Source: Purshia tridentata
Taxonomy: Eukaryota > Streptophyta > Magnoliopsida > Rosales > Rosaceae
Assembly (NCBI GenBank): GCA_003254885.1
Contig: QANT01001786.1
Span: 124,001 to 188,000 of the forward strand
DNA length: 64,000 bases
Direction of reading: 5' to 3'
In this document: positions 13,056-24,300 of the stretch, piece after piece
How positions within the stretch are numbered: the stretch's first letter is position 1
Layout of the letters: every line of letters starts with the position of its first letter
Notes under the pieces: generated by a model
What the model saw: the letters and a program-made list of their open reading frames with translations, nothing else
The model's database searches: none
What the model was told of the DNA's origin: nothing
Translations under genes and position numbers: made by a program

Positions 13056-13968
13056 TATTGCATGTTCTTCCATTTCTATTCACTAGTCCAATGTAATGGG
13101 GCAATGTTTGGCTTTTATTATCAGGCAATGTCTATTCACAGTCTAAAGTGTCACCCATATGACTCAAAAAGGCCGGGTCTCTCTCCTATATATCCTCTAG
13201 GGCTGTTGTCGGTCTTGCAAGTTGCAAGTCTTTTATTTTTGTTTTTCTTAAACTAAATACTTTTCCTATTCTTAAAAGGAGTACGTAGAATGCTGCCCTA
13301 TAAATAAAGGGCCGATTGCTTATTATTTTGTCATATATAGTTCATAACTGGCTTTCCTCATTCACATGGAGCAAGGTTTAAACTTATGGACTCAGGTATG
13401 TTTTCCCAAAAATTTTCCAAATTGTTGCTATCATCATATATATCTTAATCTTTCAAACATATCAAATTACATTTATAAACCTAATGCTTTCATTACATGC
13501 TTGACTATTTTTTTAATTTCAGATTCAGTATATATATGTGTTAATACTATTACTAAGTTTCCATAAGATCAAATAATGTGATATCATATACTGCAAATAT
13601 TTTTACATATAAAAAATAATATAGAAAATTAATTGCAAAAAGTAACTTAAATATCCCTAGATCAATAGATTATGGTCGAGGGATTTGAGGAATATGCAGT
13701 GGTGTCAAGTGTTATTCTCGCATAAACACAATCATATACTGGTTAATTGTTACTAAGTGAAAAAATAAGTTTATAGAATGGTAAAATCCTAATTTAGCAT
13801 TAGTTAGGAATAGTATTTTGTATGTATTTCAATTTCCATAATATCTGGCATATGGGTTTGATTAATATGTCTAATTTTGTTTTGCTGATTTGAAAAAATT
13901 AATAATAATAGTTTGGATGAAATTAATCTTTCGATATTTTGATTGTAAAAAGATTTTTTTCTTTTTGA
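13056..13968. other. AT-rich spacer before DUF295 gene
   Basis: Holds the IQD 3' UTR. A short frame at 13366-13395 (MEQGLNLWTQ) ends exactly at a strong donor-like CAG|GTATGT. It could be a first exon of the following gene, but joining it to the apparent acceptor at 13968 does not keep the frame. Nothing else is recognised. Confidence 0.4.
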
Positions 13969-15120
13969 GATTGGACAGAATTGTTTGAGCACTTTTTGAA
14001 TTTAATTTTAAAGAAATTAGTGCCGTTACTAGGTTATTATTCGTTGTCAGGTTATTGGCGATTTAATATTGTTTGTATGTCATGGCAGTGTGTGGCAAAG
14101 AATAATCATATGTTGTCAAGTAGACATCAACCTCAAATGCTTTTGATTTCCACTGACCAAGAAGATACGTGGAATATATATAATGTCATGGAAAGCAAAG
14201 TTGTTGAAGTGCAATTAAGCTTGCCGAATAAACGATTTTGTGGGTCTTCAAAAGGATGGCTAATAAATGTAGAAGAAAATTATGAAGTAAATTTGGTAAA
14301 CCCATTCTCTAGGGTTAAAGGGACGGAAGAGAAAATAAATTCAGTCATTCGCCTTCCTCCACTAAGTTCTCCAGATGGGGATTGGGTTCCACACTGTTAC
14401 TATTATGTCTTCAAGGCTACAATTTCAACAGACCCAATATTAAATGCAAATGATTGCATTGTTGTGGTTATACATGAGGACGGTCTTGGGTTGGCTTTCA
14501 TTAGATTTACCAAAGACACAACATGGACTTATGTTAATAAACGGAGGCGCTTAATTGACGAAGTTGTTTCCATTGAAGATAAATTTTATGCTATTGATCA
14601 TTGGAGCAAACTTTTATCTTTTGATTTTATTTCACCTTCCAATTTGGGTGCAAAATATGTTAATGTGGGTGTGAAATATGTTACACAAGGCTTTTGCCAA
14701 GATAACAACACAAAGAGATATCTTGTGAATTTAGATGATACAAAATTCTTGATGGTTGAAAGATATATTAATGATATAGGTGGCACCTATATAACAACAC
14801 AAATCAAAGTTTTCGAATTGAATTTCGAACAGGATAAGTGGATTGAGAAGAGTAGTTTAGGTGATATTTCTCTTTTTGTGGGTGACAACTCTACAATTTC
14901 TGTTTTAGCATCAAATATTTCAGGGTGTTTGTCGAATACAATATATTTCAATTATGATTATCAATGCATGTGGTTTAATCCATGTGCACCTTTTGATTTT
15001 GGTGTATATGATATCAAGAATCGAAGATTTCTAGAGCCGTACAAGACATACCCCAAGACTCTATTTGATATGGCCAGGCGACCTCCAATTTGGGTGGTAC
15101 CAACTCTTCAAGCAAGATAG
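13969..15120 (+). CDS. F-box/DUF295 (KIB1-4 beta-propeller) protein, N-terminus damaged or missing
   Basis: The frame opens at 13969 with DWTELFEHFLNLILKKL, which matches the start of an F-box of SKIP23/DUF295 type (usual form DWTELPEDLL). It carries on through IVCMSWQ to a DUF295 propeller-like body of about 350 residues ending at VPTLQAR. The codon just before is a stop and there is no ATG before the F-box. The frame could begin after a splice acceptor (ttctttttgag) or at a later methionine, which would remove most of the F-box. The segment GYYSLSGYW inside the F-box looks inserted compared with relatives. The proline and acidic residues expected after TEL are changed (F and H). The family supplies SCF ubiquitin ligase substrate adaptors. 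This copy may be a degenerating duplicate; the body is uninterrupted, so expression is possible. Confidence 0.65.
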   Translation, partial: DWTELFEHFLNLILKKLVPLLGYYSLSGYWRFNIVCMSWQCVAKNNHMLSSRHQPQMLLISTDQEDTWNIYNVMESKVVEVQLSLPNKRFCGSSKGWLINVEENYEVNLVNPFSRVKGTEEKINSVIRLPPLSSPDGDWVPHCYYYVFKATISTDPILNANDCIVVVIHEDGLGLAFIRFTKDTTWTYVNKRRRLIDEVVSIEDKFYAIDHWSKLLSFDFISPSNLGAKYVNVGVKYVTQGFCQDNNTKRYLVNLDDTKFLMVERYINDIGGTYITTQIKVFELNFEQDKWIEKSSLGDISLFVGDNSTISVLASNISGCLSNTIYFNYDYQCMWFNPCAPFDFGVYDIKNRRFLEPYKTYPKTLFDMARRPPIWVVPTLQAR

Positions 15121-16065
15121 CTGACAAAGTTCTTCTCTATCTTCTTATTTAAGTTCTTATAATTAAAAGTTGGCAAGCTATTTTGTTTGGTTAGATCTCT
15201 ATTTCCACCAATTGGCCGGTATGATTTTCGTTTTTTCATGTTTTGTTGCTCCATTGAGATCTCTGGTCGTTTGTTTGTTATTTTTTATTAAACCTTCTCA
15301 TATGAAAATGTTATAAGAACTATTAATTTAAGTTATAGTATAGATTTGACTACTTTCTTAAGATTTCCATATGAAATTTATCTTGTCTTAGTAGCATTGT
15401 TGTGAATTGTTATGAAAATGTGACTGGTATGTTGTGAGGATAATATTTTCAAATGTCATAAGGATTGTTAATTCACTTTCTGATTTTCATTGAAATGGTT
15501 TAATATGTAAGCAAATGGATTTATAATTATATATATGCTATGTGATATGATGTATAAGTGTAGAACAACTCAAATACAGATAAGTATTCAACTTAAGTAT
15601 TTGGACAACAACTAACTAACTGTAATCCGAATCCATATTCAGCCTCGTATATTTGAAGCAGTTTTCCAGTGCACAAGGAAAGCATTACAACTTTTGAATA
15701 ATGAAGTAATCAAATCTTTATAGGCCAACTTGAATTATATATATTTATGCTATGTGATGGTGTAAATTTTTTTTGAGGGCAATGTGATAGTGTAAAATAA
15801 ACGTAACAATTTCCATAATTCCTAGTTTTGTACAAGTCGGATCTAGATCTAGGTGTTAAAACGGTCACTTATTCAGCTTTTCATCAGCCCAAAACTGGAA
15901 TCTCCCTCCTCTTCATTTCATATAGTCCCATTCGTTCAGTTTGCCCAACTCATTGTATGCTGCATCACGATATAAACATTATTAGAAATTTTAGGCTGAC
16001 CCATTGAGGCATTAGAGTGAGTAGGTGGTGGTTTTGTGTGTGTGAAAGAGAGTAATAATTATAAC
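15121..16065. other. AT-rich spacer between convergent genes
   Basis: Lies between the DUF295 gene and the minus-strand lipid-transfer-like gene, so it holds both 3' ends. No coding region or repeat of note is seen. Confidence 0.55.
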
Positions 16066-16410
16066 TTACGAGTTGCAGTCAGTATTAGGATCGATGTTGA
16101 AACCCAAAGAGACTTTACAAAAGTCTGGCAAAGTAGCAATAGCATAGGCATTTGGGTTGTATGTGGAAATGAGACCCATTAAGCATCTACATGCAAATCT
16201 CCGATTTTCAATAGTGTCTGCTATAACCTTCAAACTGGCCATGGCATTGCAGCATGGAGACCCCGGAAAGGGGTCTGGTGTCCCGTACGTGATAAAGGTG
16301 TAGCAAGTTGAGACCAACGCGGTCACCGCCGAGCACTCTACGGTGCTAGACACCAATGTTACCGTCCACGACAACACCAACACTCCGATCATCAATTTAT
16401 GGCTCCCCAT
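16066..16410 (-). CDS. Non-specific lipid-transfer-like secreted protein
   Basis: The minus-strand frame starts MGSHKLMIGVLVLSW, a signal peptide of about 28 residues. A mature domain follows with the eight-cysteine LTP pattern: ECSAV, STCY, SPCCNAM, CRC, DFCKVSLGF and DTDCNS-like end (NTDCNS). This gives about 114 residues, normal for nsLTP. The stop codon TAA lies inside a perfect donor-like GTAAGT (CTC|GTAAGT), so the true gene may splice a few bases before the stop, as many type 1 nsLTP genes do; the second exon was not identified. An upstream in-frame start at 16425 adds only MEFGK. Family members bind lipids in the cell wall or cuticle. It is not closely similar to the plus-strand protein at 4.9 kb. 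Confidence 0.8.
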   Translation of the reverse strand: MGSHKLMIGVLVLSWTVTLVSSTVECSAVTALVSTCYTFITYGTPDPFPGSPCCNAMASLKVIADTIENRRFACRCLMGLISTYNPNAYAIATLPDFCKVSLGFNIDPNTDCNS

Positions 16411-16631
16411 TTTGCCAAATTCCATCAACCTCCACCTCACTACTAGTTTTTTTGTTTTTAGGATACCTCCCCCTACTAGTTTGGTACGCAAACAGTTTTT
16501 TATACTGCAGGTAACGTTGGGTTGGTGTAAAATAAAGAACGTGTGGTCTTCATAAGGGTTGTATGAGTCTTTTAGAGGCCTAGCCAATATATTCGTATAT
16601 GAAGATATATTGGGGAAATTCCTAACATCAA

Positions 16632-16705
16632 GGTGTCGTGGTGTAGTTGGTTATCACGTCAGTCTAACACACTGAAGGTCTCCGGTTCGAGTCCGGGCGA
16701 CGCCA
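16632..16705 (+). tRNA. tRNA-Val (AAC)
   Basis: A complete cloverleaf is visible. The acceptor stem GGTGTCG pairs with CGACGCC (one G:U) and the discriminator is A. The D-arm has A-box TGGTGTAGTTGG, and the anticodon loop CTAACAC reads AAC. The T-arm has GGTTCGAGTCC (B-box). There is no intron. A run of five T at 16717-16721 fits a Pol III terminator. Confidence 0.95.
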
Positions 16706-17106
16706 GTGTCTATTAGTTTTTAATTATTGTTCGTTTTAGCTTACAAACATAAACAGGAAAGGTGGACTTGTTTTAGTGATTTTGGTTCCTACTTTAAGGA
16801 TGTCTTTTCTTTTTTAAAATTTTTTGTTTTTCCTATTAGAAAACTAACAGGTACTGAACTCAACTTTGACATCGAGCCAATATAATGAAGATTAATGGTT
16901 GCAAGTGTATATGTAGCAGTATATAAAATATGGCATAAATTTCAATATCCAATCCAAAACAAATACAACATTACACTGATATCCTGAGCAGGCCATGATG
17001 TAGGTAAAGCAAACCAGTTTCTAAAACAACTAAGCATTTACATAGGAGAGAAATAAAACCCCATATGGCTTCACCCAAATTAAAGAGAAGTCTCTGCTAA
17101 GAGTCT
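16706..17106. other. Spacer between tRNA and rhomboid 3' end
   Basis: Contains the tRNA terminator and the 3' UTR of the minus-strand rhomboid gene. No other gene is seen. Confidence 0.55.
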
Positions 17107-19751
17107 TTAATTTTCTTCACATTCCCATCTAGATGTGGGTACACAGCTGAGGTAGTGACACCAATGGCAATGGTCATTCCCATTCTCCCCCCGGAAGAGC
17201 ATCAACAATGCAACTGTCAACCTGCATGTATGGTTTAATAACAAGGCTTTCAAAATAACTCCAACCATTTGAAGAAAAACTCATTACGTTATGTCTTTCC
17301 TGATTTTCCATAACACGAAAATGAGCCACAGCCTAGTTGATCCTTTACATAAATAGCTTAAATTTATTTCTTTTTCTTGGGGTTCCAAAACCGTACCAGT
17401 TGTTGTGACCATGACAAACTCTTAAGTTTTAAAGAGATGGTAACTTACCCAACAATCAGCAGAACAGCAGAAAGAAGCCATAACACATATTGGTAAGCCT
17501 TGTATCTGGTCTCGACATTGACACCTGCAGGAAGATTGTGCTGCTCCAACCACCTGAACTGAGGACGGGGCATCAAGACAAACCCAATGAGGAATCCCAT
17601 TAGAAACCCACCAATGTGGGCAAAATTATCTACATGTGGCAAAATTCCAAGGCCAAGGTTAATGACAATGATGACCAAGAGAGTGAGAAGAGCTGCAACC
17701 TGTGGAAGCATATAAAGCTAAAGTCAACCAGGAAATCGAATATTGAATTTGATTCTACCATAATGCTCATACTGTTATAATGACTAAGAATATCAACACT
17801 TTCCTTTTCTAGCACTGTACAGAGTTGAAAGGGGAGAGCATTTCTTACCTTGTTGGTATAAATAGTCCAATTAGTAATTAGTTCTGAAAGCATTGCTCCA
17901 AGAAGCCCAAAAAGAGCACCAGAGGCACCAACTGAGATGTTCTTTCGAATAAAAAGGGAGGAAAGTATGCTCCCACTGAATCCAGATAAAAGGTATATAA
18001 CTCCAATTCGCACTGTGAAATTAAAACAACTATTGAGTCCAGTAGAAGTGCTTCCAATCCAATTGGAAATAATGAGATTCTCTTTTATTTTCCCTCCCAC
18101 ACAGACACACACACTCAAAAGATATTGATAGTCAAAATAATACTAAGCTTTACCAAACCCAAATTGCTGCTCTAGGCGAATTCCAATGAAGACCAGGCTC
18201 AGCATGTTAGCAACCAGATGAATTAAGCCAGCATGCAACCAAATACAAGTGACAAGCCTCCATCCTTGATGCCTATGCACAACTTTAGTCCACTCCAGAG
18301 CTCCTAACTTCTCCAATCTTCGAAAGTGGGAAAAGATGTTTTATTATTAAAGCTGCATGAGGTTTGAGGGAGACGGGGCAGGAATGAAAACACTAAAGTA
18401 GCTAAGAAATAAAGCGATCTGATATAATAAGGTATTCAATTGAAAACATACAGAGTTTTCAGAGAATAATAGAAATATTGGTTGCATTAGTTACAAAATT
18501 CAAAACAAACCAACTCTGAAAATAGATGTAGTTGGAACTTGGTCAGTTACTCATTGGAAGAACCAAGTAGTTCAGATAACAAAAGTAATAAATCCATAAA
18601 CTTCCAGTAAAAGCAGGACATTTTAAATGCTAGAAAGATTGTCAGTTAGCTTTCACAAGCACTATGTTGAGTATGCAATGGCTGCAGTTTTGAGACAAAA
18701 AATTTTTTGCTACAACTCTGTACAAGGCTACAACCCCGGAAGTGTTTCTTAGAGGTTTCTCAGTATTGAAACTAAATATGCCTCTTCAAAAGGGCAGTCT
18801 GCCTAAGACAACCCAACAACAAAACCAACCTAGGAGCTCCCTCTGCTTATATATATGCAGTAACCGGACTTCGTAAGTTGTCTTAGAAAATCAGTCAAAA
18901 TCATAATCACTGGATATATAAAATGAAACAGACGATATACATAAAGGAAACAACGTGGCACTCATATCGCTAGCTCGTATCACAATCAGAAGATCGCCTA
19001 GTTTCACTAGGAAGCTAATGTAGTAAGTTAGTAACCACAATTCCCCCTCAATTCCTTGTAAGCTGAAACATGAAGTAAGAATTTCAAAGGCTTAAAAAAC
19101 TATAAACTAACAATAAGCAATAAGCCCAAATCAATCGCATTTATAGAAAAAAAAATTTGTAACTTAAACGAGTGTGTATATATATCCACCGAATTTTCAC
19201 CCAAACCAATCAAAACCCAGAACTCATAAGGTTTTCCCAAGCCATTCCATATTTTTGTTATAACGAGCCATTGAATTTCAGACAAATTAAAAAGAGCAAA
19301 TACTAAATTTGAAACTTACGTACATATATGCATATACCAAATTAACCAGAATCCACAAACATATCAAGTGAATCAAAAAGAGAGCAATACCAAATTTGGA
19401 AACACCAACAAACAAAAAAGAAAAAATTGGAAAGTGGGTATGAAAGAAAAACCAAATATCTTACGTGGAAGAAGAAGGGCCAAAGAGAGGGTTCTCCTTC
19501 AAAGGTTGAAACGAGAACCTCCCAAGAAACCTTAACTTACACCTGCCCTCAACCCCAGAATTGTGCTTGGGACAATTATTCACGTACATGACCACAAGGA
19601 ACACAGCAATATTAACCACAACAAACATGGGCACCAACCAAGAAGTCCATTGGGACTCTGTGTCCTCTATCACATACGAAGACGATGGGTAGCTCGCACG
19701 TGCTCTGTCTTTCACTCCTCTGTTCTCTACATCTTCAGCTTCAACAGGCAT
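17107..19751 (-). CDS. Rhomboid-like intramembrane serine protease (RBL1/RBL2-like)
   Basis: Five minus-strand exons (19465-19751, 18154-18317, 17849-18012, 17449-17699, 17107-17221) join exactly to 326 residues. The N-terminal tail leads to TM1 ([20 protein letters not shown]). The second exon gives the [19 protein letters not shown] region with the oxyanion-side histidines and asparagine. The third has the catalytic serine in [11 protein letters not shown], and the fourth the catalytic histidine in [12 protein letters not shown]. The C-terminus carries [17 protein letters not shown], a Cys-rich ending typical of plant RBL1/RBL2. All catalytic residues are present, so it should be an active Golgi-located protease. 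The start at 19751 (MPVEAED) is chosen over an in-frame ATG at 19787 because the leader between them is Lys/Asn-rich and unlike relatives. Intron 1 is about 1.1 kb. Confidence 0.93.
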
Positions 19752-20008
19752 TTTGTTTGTTTGTTTGTTTTTGGTGCTTTCTCTCACGAACTGCTTCTCT
19801 CTCTAGGAAATTAGCACTTTTGGGAGCTGAGCTGAGCTGGGTATGCTTCAAAGCTTTGTGCACTTGTTTTAATGGAGTTGGTGGAAGGTTTTAAACTTTT
19901 AATGGAATGCACAAAGAAAGTAGTGGACTGACCATTTTTTTTTTCAGGTTTCTAACTGTCACCGTCCCCATGATGGTGTTGCATAAGCTAGTACTGCTGG
20001 TGTGTACT

Positions 20009-20074
20009 GCACGTGCATAAGTTTTGGGCCAATAAATTATTTCCACGTCAATAGATCACGTGCTATGTCACGTG
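20009..20074. promoter_or_regulatory. G-box cluster upstream of the rhomboid gene
   Basis: Three palindromic CACGTG cores (20010-20015, 20057-20062, 20069-20074) and one CCACGTCA (20043-20050) fall in 66 bases, about 260-325 bases before the rhomboid start codon. G-box/ABRE elements bind bZIP and bHLH factors in abscisic acid and light responses. That they regulate this gene is inference. Confidence 0.7.
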
Positions 20075-20743
20075 GTCGTCTCACTATGCTTGGAATGATT
20101 CGCTTATTAGGTGTGGGAGTGTAGGCTGTGCCACACTGGATCGCTACTATACGCTTACTCTCGCTTTTCCACTAACCGGAAGTTACCGTTTCGTTGTTAC
20201 TTAAAAAACGGACACTCTAGCTTTTAATTTTAAATGCGATTAGTTGCTTCTACCGGGTTTAAACTTCAAACTTTAAACCCGAATAGACCAAACCAAAAAT
20301 TAGAGCAAAGTTGTGCATTGGTTCTCCCAAAAAAGATAGAAACACTTATAAAAAAAGATAATCACATATTGCAACTCATGTTAATTAAAAAATTCATAAG
20401 AATTTATAATTCCTAATCAATGAATGAAAATGTGTACTAGGAACCATTTTGGATTAGTTGTGCACTGTATTTGTAAAAGTAAGAAGCAACGAAGCTTGTA
20501 GAAAGGGTAGGATGACTTCATAATTTGATTCGTGTTGCCTTTATAATTTGTTTTCTTTCTTTTTTGATTCTTCTAAAGACTTTTTGTGTTATCTTAGTCA
20601 TTTTTTCAAGTTCACAAATATAAAAGTTCTAATCATCCTAAAATTGATTTTACTTTAAACATTATTATGACCTAAATTTTAACAATATTTAATTATTATT
20701 ATCTATCGTTAATTCTCTCAAAGTGAAGAGAAACTTGTGATGT

Positions 20744-21217
20744 ATGAGGAGGTCAAACATTACTTTATTCCTCCAAGAAAAAATGAAGGCATCTGTCACT
20801 CTTTCAATTCTCGAGCTTTTGTGTAGAGAAGAAGAGATGATCGCGAATTTTTGTGCTGCAATGCCTCTTCTTAACACTCTCTGCAGCAAGGTCCTTGTAA
20901 TATTGTTTTCGACACAAATTAATTGGCAACCAAACTGTGAAATGTAACACCAAATAGATTCATTACTGCTACAAGTAGCTTGTCGTCACTTCTCAACCAA
21001 TGTTTTGCCTTTTCTGATGAGAATTTATTACCTTCTTGGGTTGCTTTCTGTATATAGCTGTCCAGGCAAGTTTAGGTGGCTTCAGTCAGTTGTGGAAGTA
21101 CCTCTTGCATTTAGAATTAGCAAAGAGGAACACCTAATGGAGATAACCTGGGAATCAGATCGAACAAATTTTGTCCCCACTGAAATGCCAGAGTTCAGTC
21201 CTGACATCCCAATTTGA
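20744..21217 (+). other. Two short coding-like fragments, unrecognised
   Basis: At 20744-20890 the plus strand reads a gene-like peptide including LELLCREEEMIANFCAAMP, ending at a donor-like AAG|GT. At about 21063-21217 another peptide includes SVVEVPLAFRISKEEHLM and stops after FSPDIPI. They have the look of exons from a decayed gene rather than random frames, but no family is recognised and no complete gene model can be built. Confidence 0.3.
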
Positions 21218-23556
21218 ACAATTAATAATTACATTTCAACAATTTTTAATGAAAAAAATAAAAAATTGCTGATTGTTGAACAAACTCCAGCTACCATAGT
21301 AATGGTTAAATGAGAAATTTGTAATAGATTATGTCTATAAATGAGTTTAGGGGATATTCAATGTTGATTCTGAGTAACCCCATTTGTTCATAATGAGGAG
21401 ACACCATCACGAATGATAAAAACTAAGTAAAAAATACCGAATGTTTCCAATACCAATCAGAAATAATTGATCAAAATTAAGCCACATTCAATCAACTTGA
21501 CCAATCCAACAAGTAAATAAATAGATTTGATCACAGTAACCCGGTTGTACAATCCATTACACTCATCGTCTCAGGATGTCATTTTCATATTTTTTCCATC
21601 ATTTTTCTCAACAACCAAACAGAGTGATCATCAATAAACAACACTATACAACATACACTGTAACATTGGTATCTACCCACCATCATGAATTGAAATAATG
21701 AAGTGAGGTCAGCTACATACGCATTCATCATATTACCATAAAAAAGCCTCATGCAGCTTGCACTCTGTTTGTACATATATATGCATACATATATAAATGC
21801 AAAGAGTAATAACAGGGTAGAGTGAAGTTTTAACAACATACTTGATGAGTTTCGCACTCTGCTAATTAAAAAATAGTAAAATACCATAAATATTGATGAG
21901 TATTTTCGTTTCATATATCGTGCAAAGTGGGCCAGACCCGCACAGATAGAGGCCCACATTATTATTTTCAGGAGCTACTACTTTATGGGCCCAGTGGGCT
22001 GGGCTCGGCCACACCAACCATCACGGTAACATGATGGTGAACAAGAATTATTTACTTCTTTCATGCTTGTTTTAAATTTCACTTCAATATCAAGTTCCAT
22101 TCAAAGAATTGCGTAGCTACCATACTATTTTCAGTTTGAATTTCTTGTTAAAAATTAAAATCATTTATGGGGGGTGGGGTATATTTGACCTTTCCTAGAA
22201 GATAATTAATAAGGAAAATTTCTTAATAATATTTTTATTATCGTGGAATGGTTTTGATTTGTGTAGCTTAATCTTAATGGAGAAACAAAATAGGTTGCAT
22301 GAGTGACCTAATAAGGCAATCTAATAAATAAAAAGAGATATCTGACAATCTATGTATGAGATTTTCTGTTAGATTTCCTTACAAATATGGAGAGCATACC
22401 AATTATCGGTATTTCATTAATTAATTAATTTGTTCAGATTTAATTAAATGAAATTATGCAAGCCATTCTTTCAAACTTTTATCATGATCATTGTAGAACC
22501 AATTATGCACCAGTGGCCACTGTTGCAAAATTTTAATTTTAATTTTTTACTTTGATTATGTTAAAGTTTGTATTTAACGTGACAAATCAATAACGGGTTA
22601 TGTATAATTTACCTAAATAAAAATAACATATTTAATTGAATGAAAATGTTTAGAACGGAGGATCGTGATGGGATCGATGATTGCTTTCATTTATAGCACG
22701 AATACATAGATTCAGGTCTTACTCTAACTTAAATGTGTTGGATCTAAATTCCAATCACCTAATGTTTTAGTGAAGTCTATGAAGCTTTATATTATCAAAT
22801 ACTTTTTTGTATCATTTTAATTTATTGTGGAAACATATTTAATTCAAAGCTATGAACACAATATTGGTGTGCCCCATTGTAAATAATAATTTATGATTCA
22901 CCCACGATAAATTACTTATGACACCCATTAAATCAAATATATTAAACTTGGCTACTAAACGGAAGATATTATTACACCTTTTTTTATTACATGCAAATAA
23001 CCACGAAAAAAATTCCGTGCAATTTTATTCATAAAGTCCCGAACAAATTTTCAAGGTATTTCAAGATCACATTATTGGTTTATGTTCCAATAACATTGAC
23101 ACACATAAAGGAGGAAATATTCATCAACATCGTGTTTATTAATTAAGTTAATGATAAACTAAACAATGACTTGTACTATAATTAAGTGTTCGTACTTTTA
23201 TGCTTAATGCAAACCATGACAAAAAAATTAATTATAGTTATCCTTAGACTTTTAACCTTCAGTCTACAGTTTGTTCTCCCTCACAAAAAAAAAAAGCAAA
23301 AAATAAGTTTATCAAAATATAAAAAGGCACTATAATTGTAATGACATTTCAATAAATTTCATGCCAAGGAAAAGGTTATGACAGAAGATATACCTTCCAT
23401 ATAATTAGTCTTTGTATGACTATTTTTCAAATAAAATTATTGTGTGAAAATAACTGATGGAGGATATTACTCACTAACCAAAAATGTTTTGATACATGCG
23501 TTCTACATACCATGTATCATAAGGGACTGAATTATGCAAAAAAAAAAAAAAAAANN

Positions 23557-23606
<50 letters not shown>

Positions 23607-24300
23607 CGACGAGCGCCTGCCGGCATGAGTTAATTGCAATAATAATAATTAAAAAGAATTAAAAATAAAATAATGATAATTACCATATTATCCTTAATTA
23701 ACGTTGCTACTATACACATACATAGAGTGCATGTGTAGGAAGGAGTCATAGACTGAACTGCAAGAAAACATGGCTGAGCACCTGAGCATTAGAAAAGTTA
23801 TTGTAGAGAAATATGATTTTTACTCGAAGTTATTTATCATATTTTGTGAAAAATAATTCAAAAAATTGGTTAATTGTTTTGGACATGAATGGATATTGCA
23901 ATGTTGGAAGATGAAGGGTAGTTTTGTAAAAATAGAGAGCTATATATCCGCCTATCCGGTAATGAAAAGTAGTGATGTTATACATGGAGGCTACAGCAAC
24001 CAAAGTACCAAACCCTGCAGTCTAGGTGGGCTTAGATTTGGGGAATCCGAACAGTGGGCCTAAGTTTATATGAAATGACCATAGTATCCTCAAAACTCAC
24101 CGCCTCATTGGGGCAAATTTAGTTCATGCACCGACAGCAATGTAGCGTTCACACCGGATCATAACTCTACCAGGACGCACGCACTTGCACACGCGCGAAA
24201 GGAGAGTTGGGCGGATTTCACGAACCCAGTGGGCCCATTTCTTTCCTTCTCTGTCCTATATGCATTATATTATATATTTACCATGGTTTTCTCAAAATAA
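21218..24300. other. Gene-poor AT-rich spacer
   Basis: About 3 kb without a supported gene. It includes AT-rich sequence with scattered low-complexity runs and the N-containing poly-A tract listed separately. From about 24100 it grades into the promoter of the HD-Zip IV gene. No transposon ends were recognised. Confidence 0.5.
23538..23605. repeat. Poly-A tract with undetermined bases
   Basis: A nearly pure A run of about 68 bases containing two N at 23555-23556. The abrupt change at its right edge to GC-rich gcgacgagcgcctgccggca is unlike the surroundings. This is probably a sequencing or assembly weak point. Confidence 0.85.

Noticed and set aside
23866-24063. 65-residue plus-strand open frame
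   Set aside because: Lies in spacer upstream of the HD-Zip gene, with no recognisable motif or coding bias.
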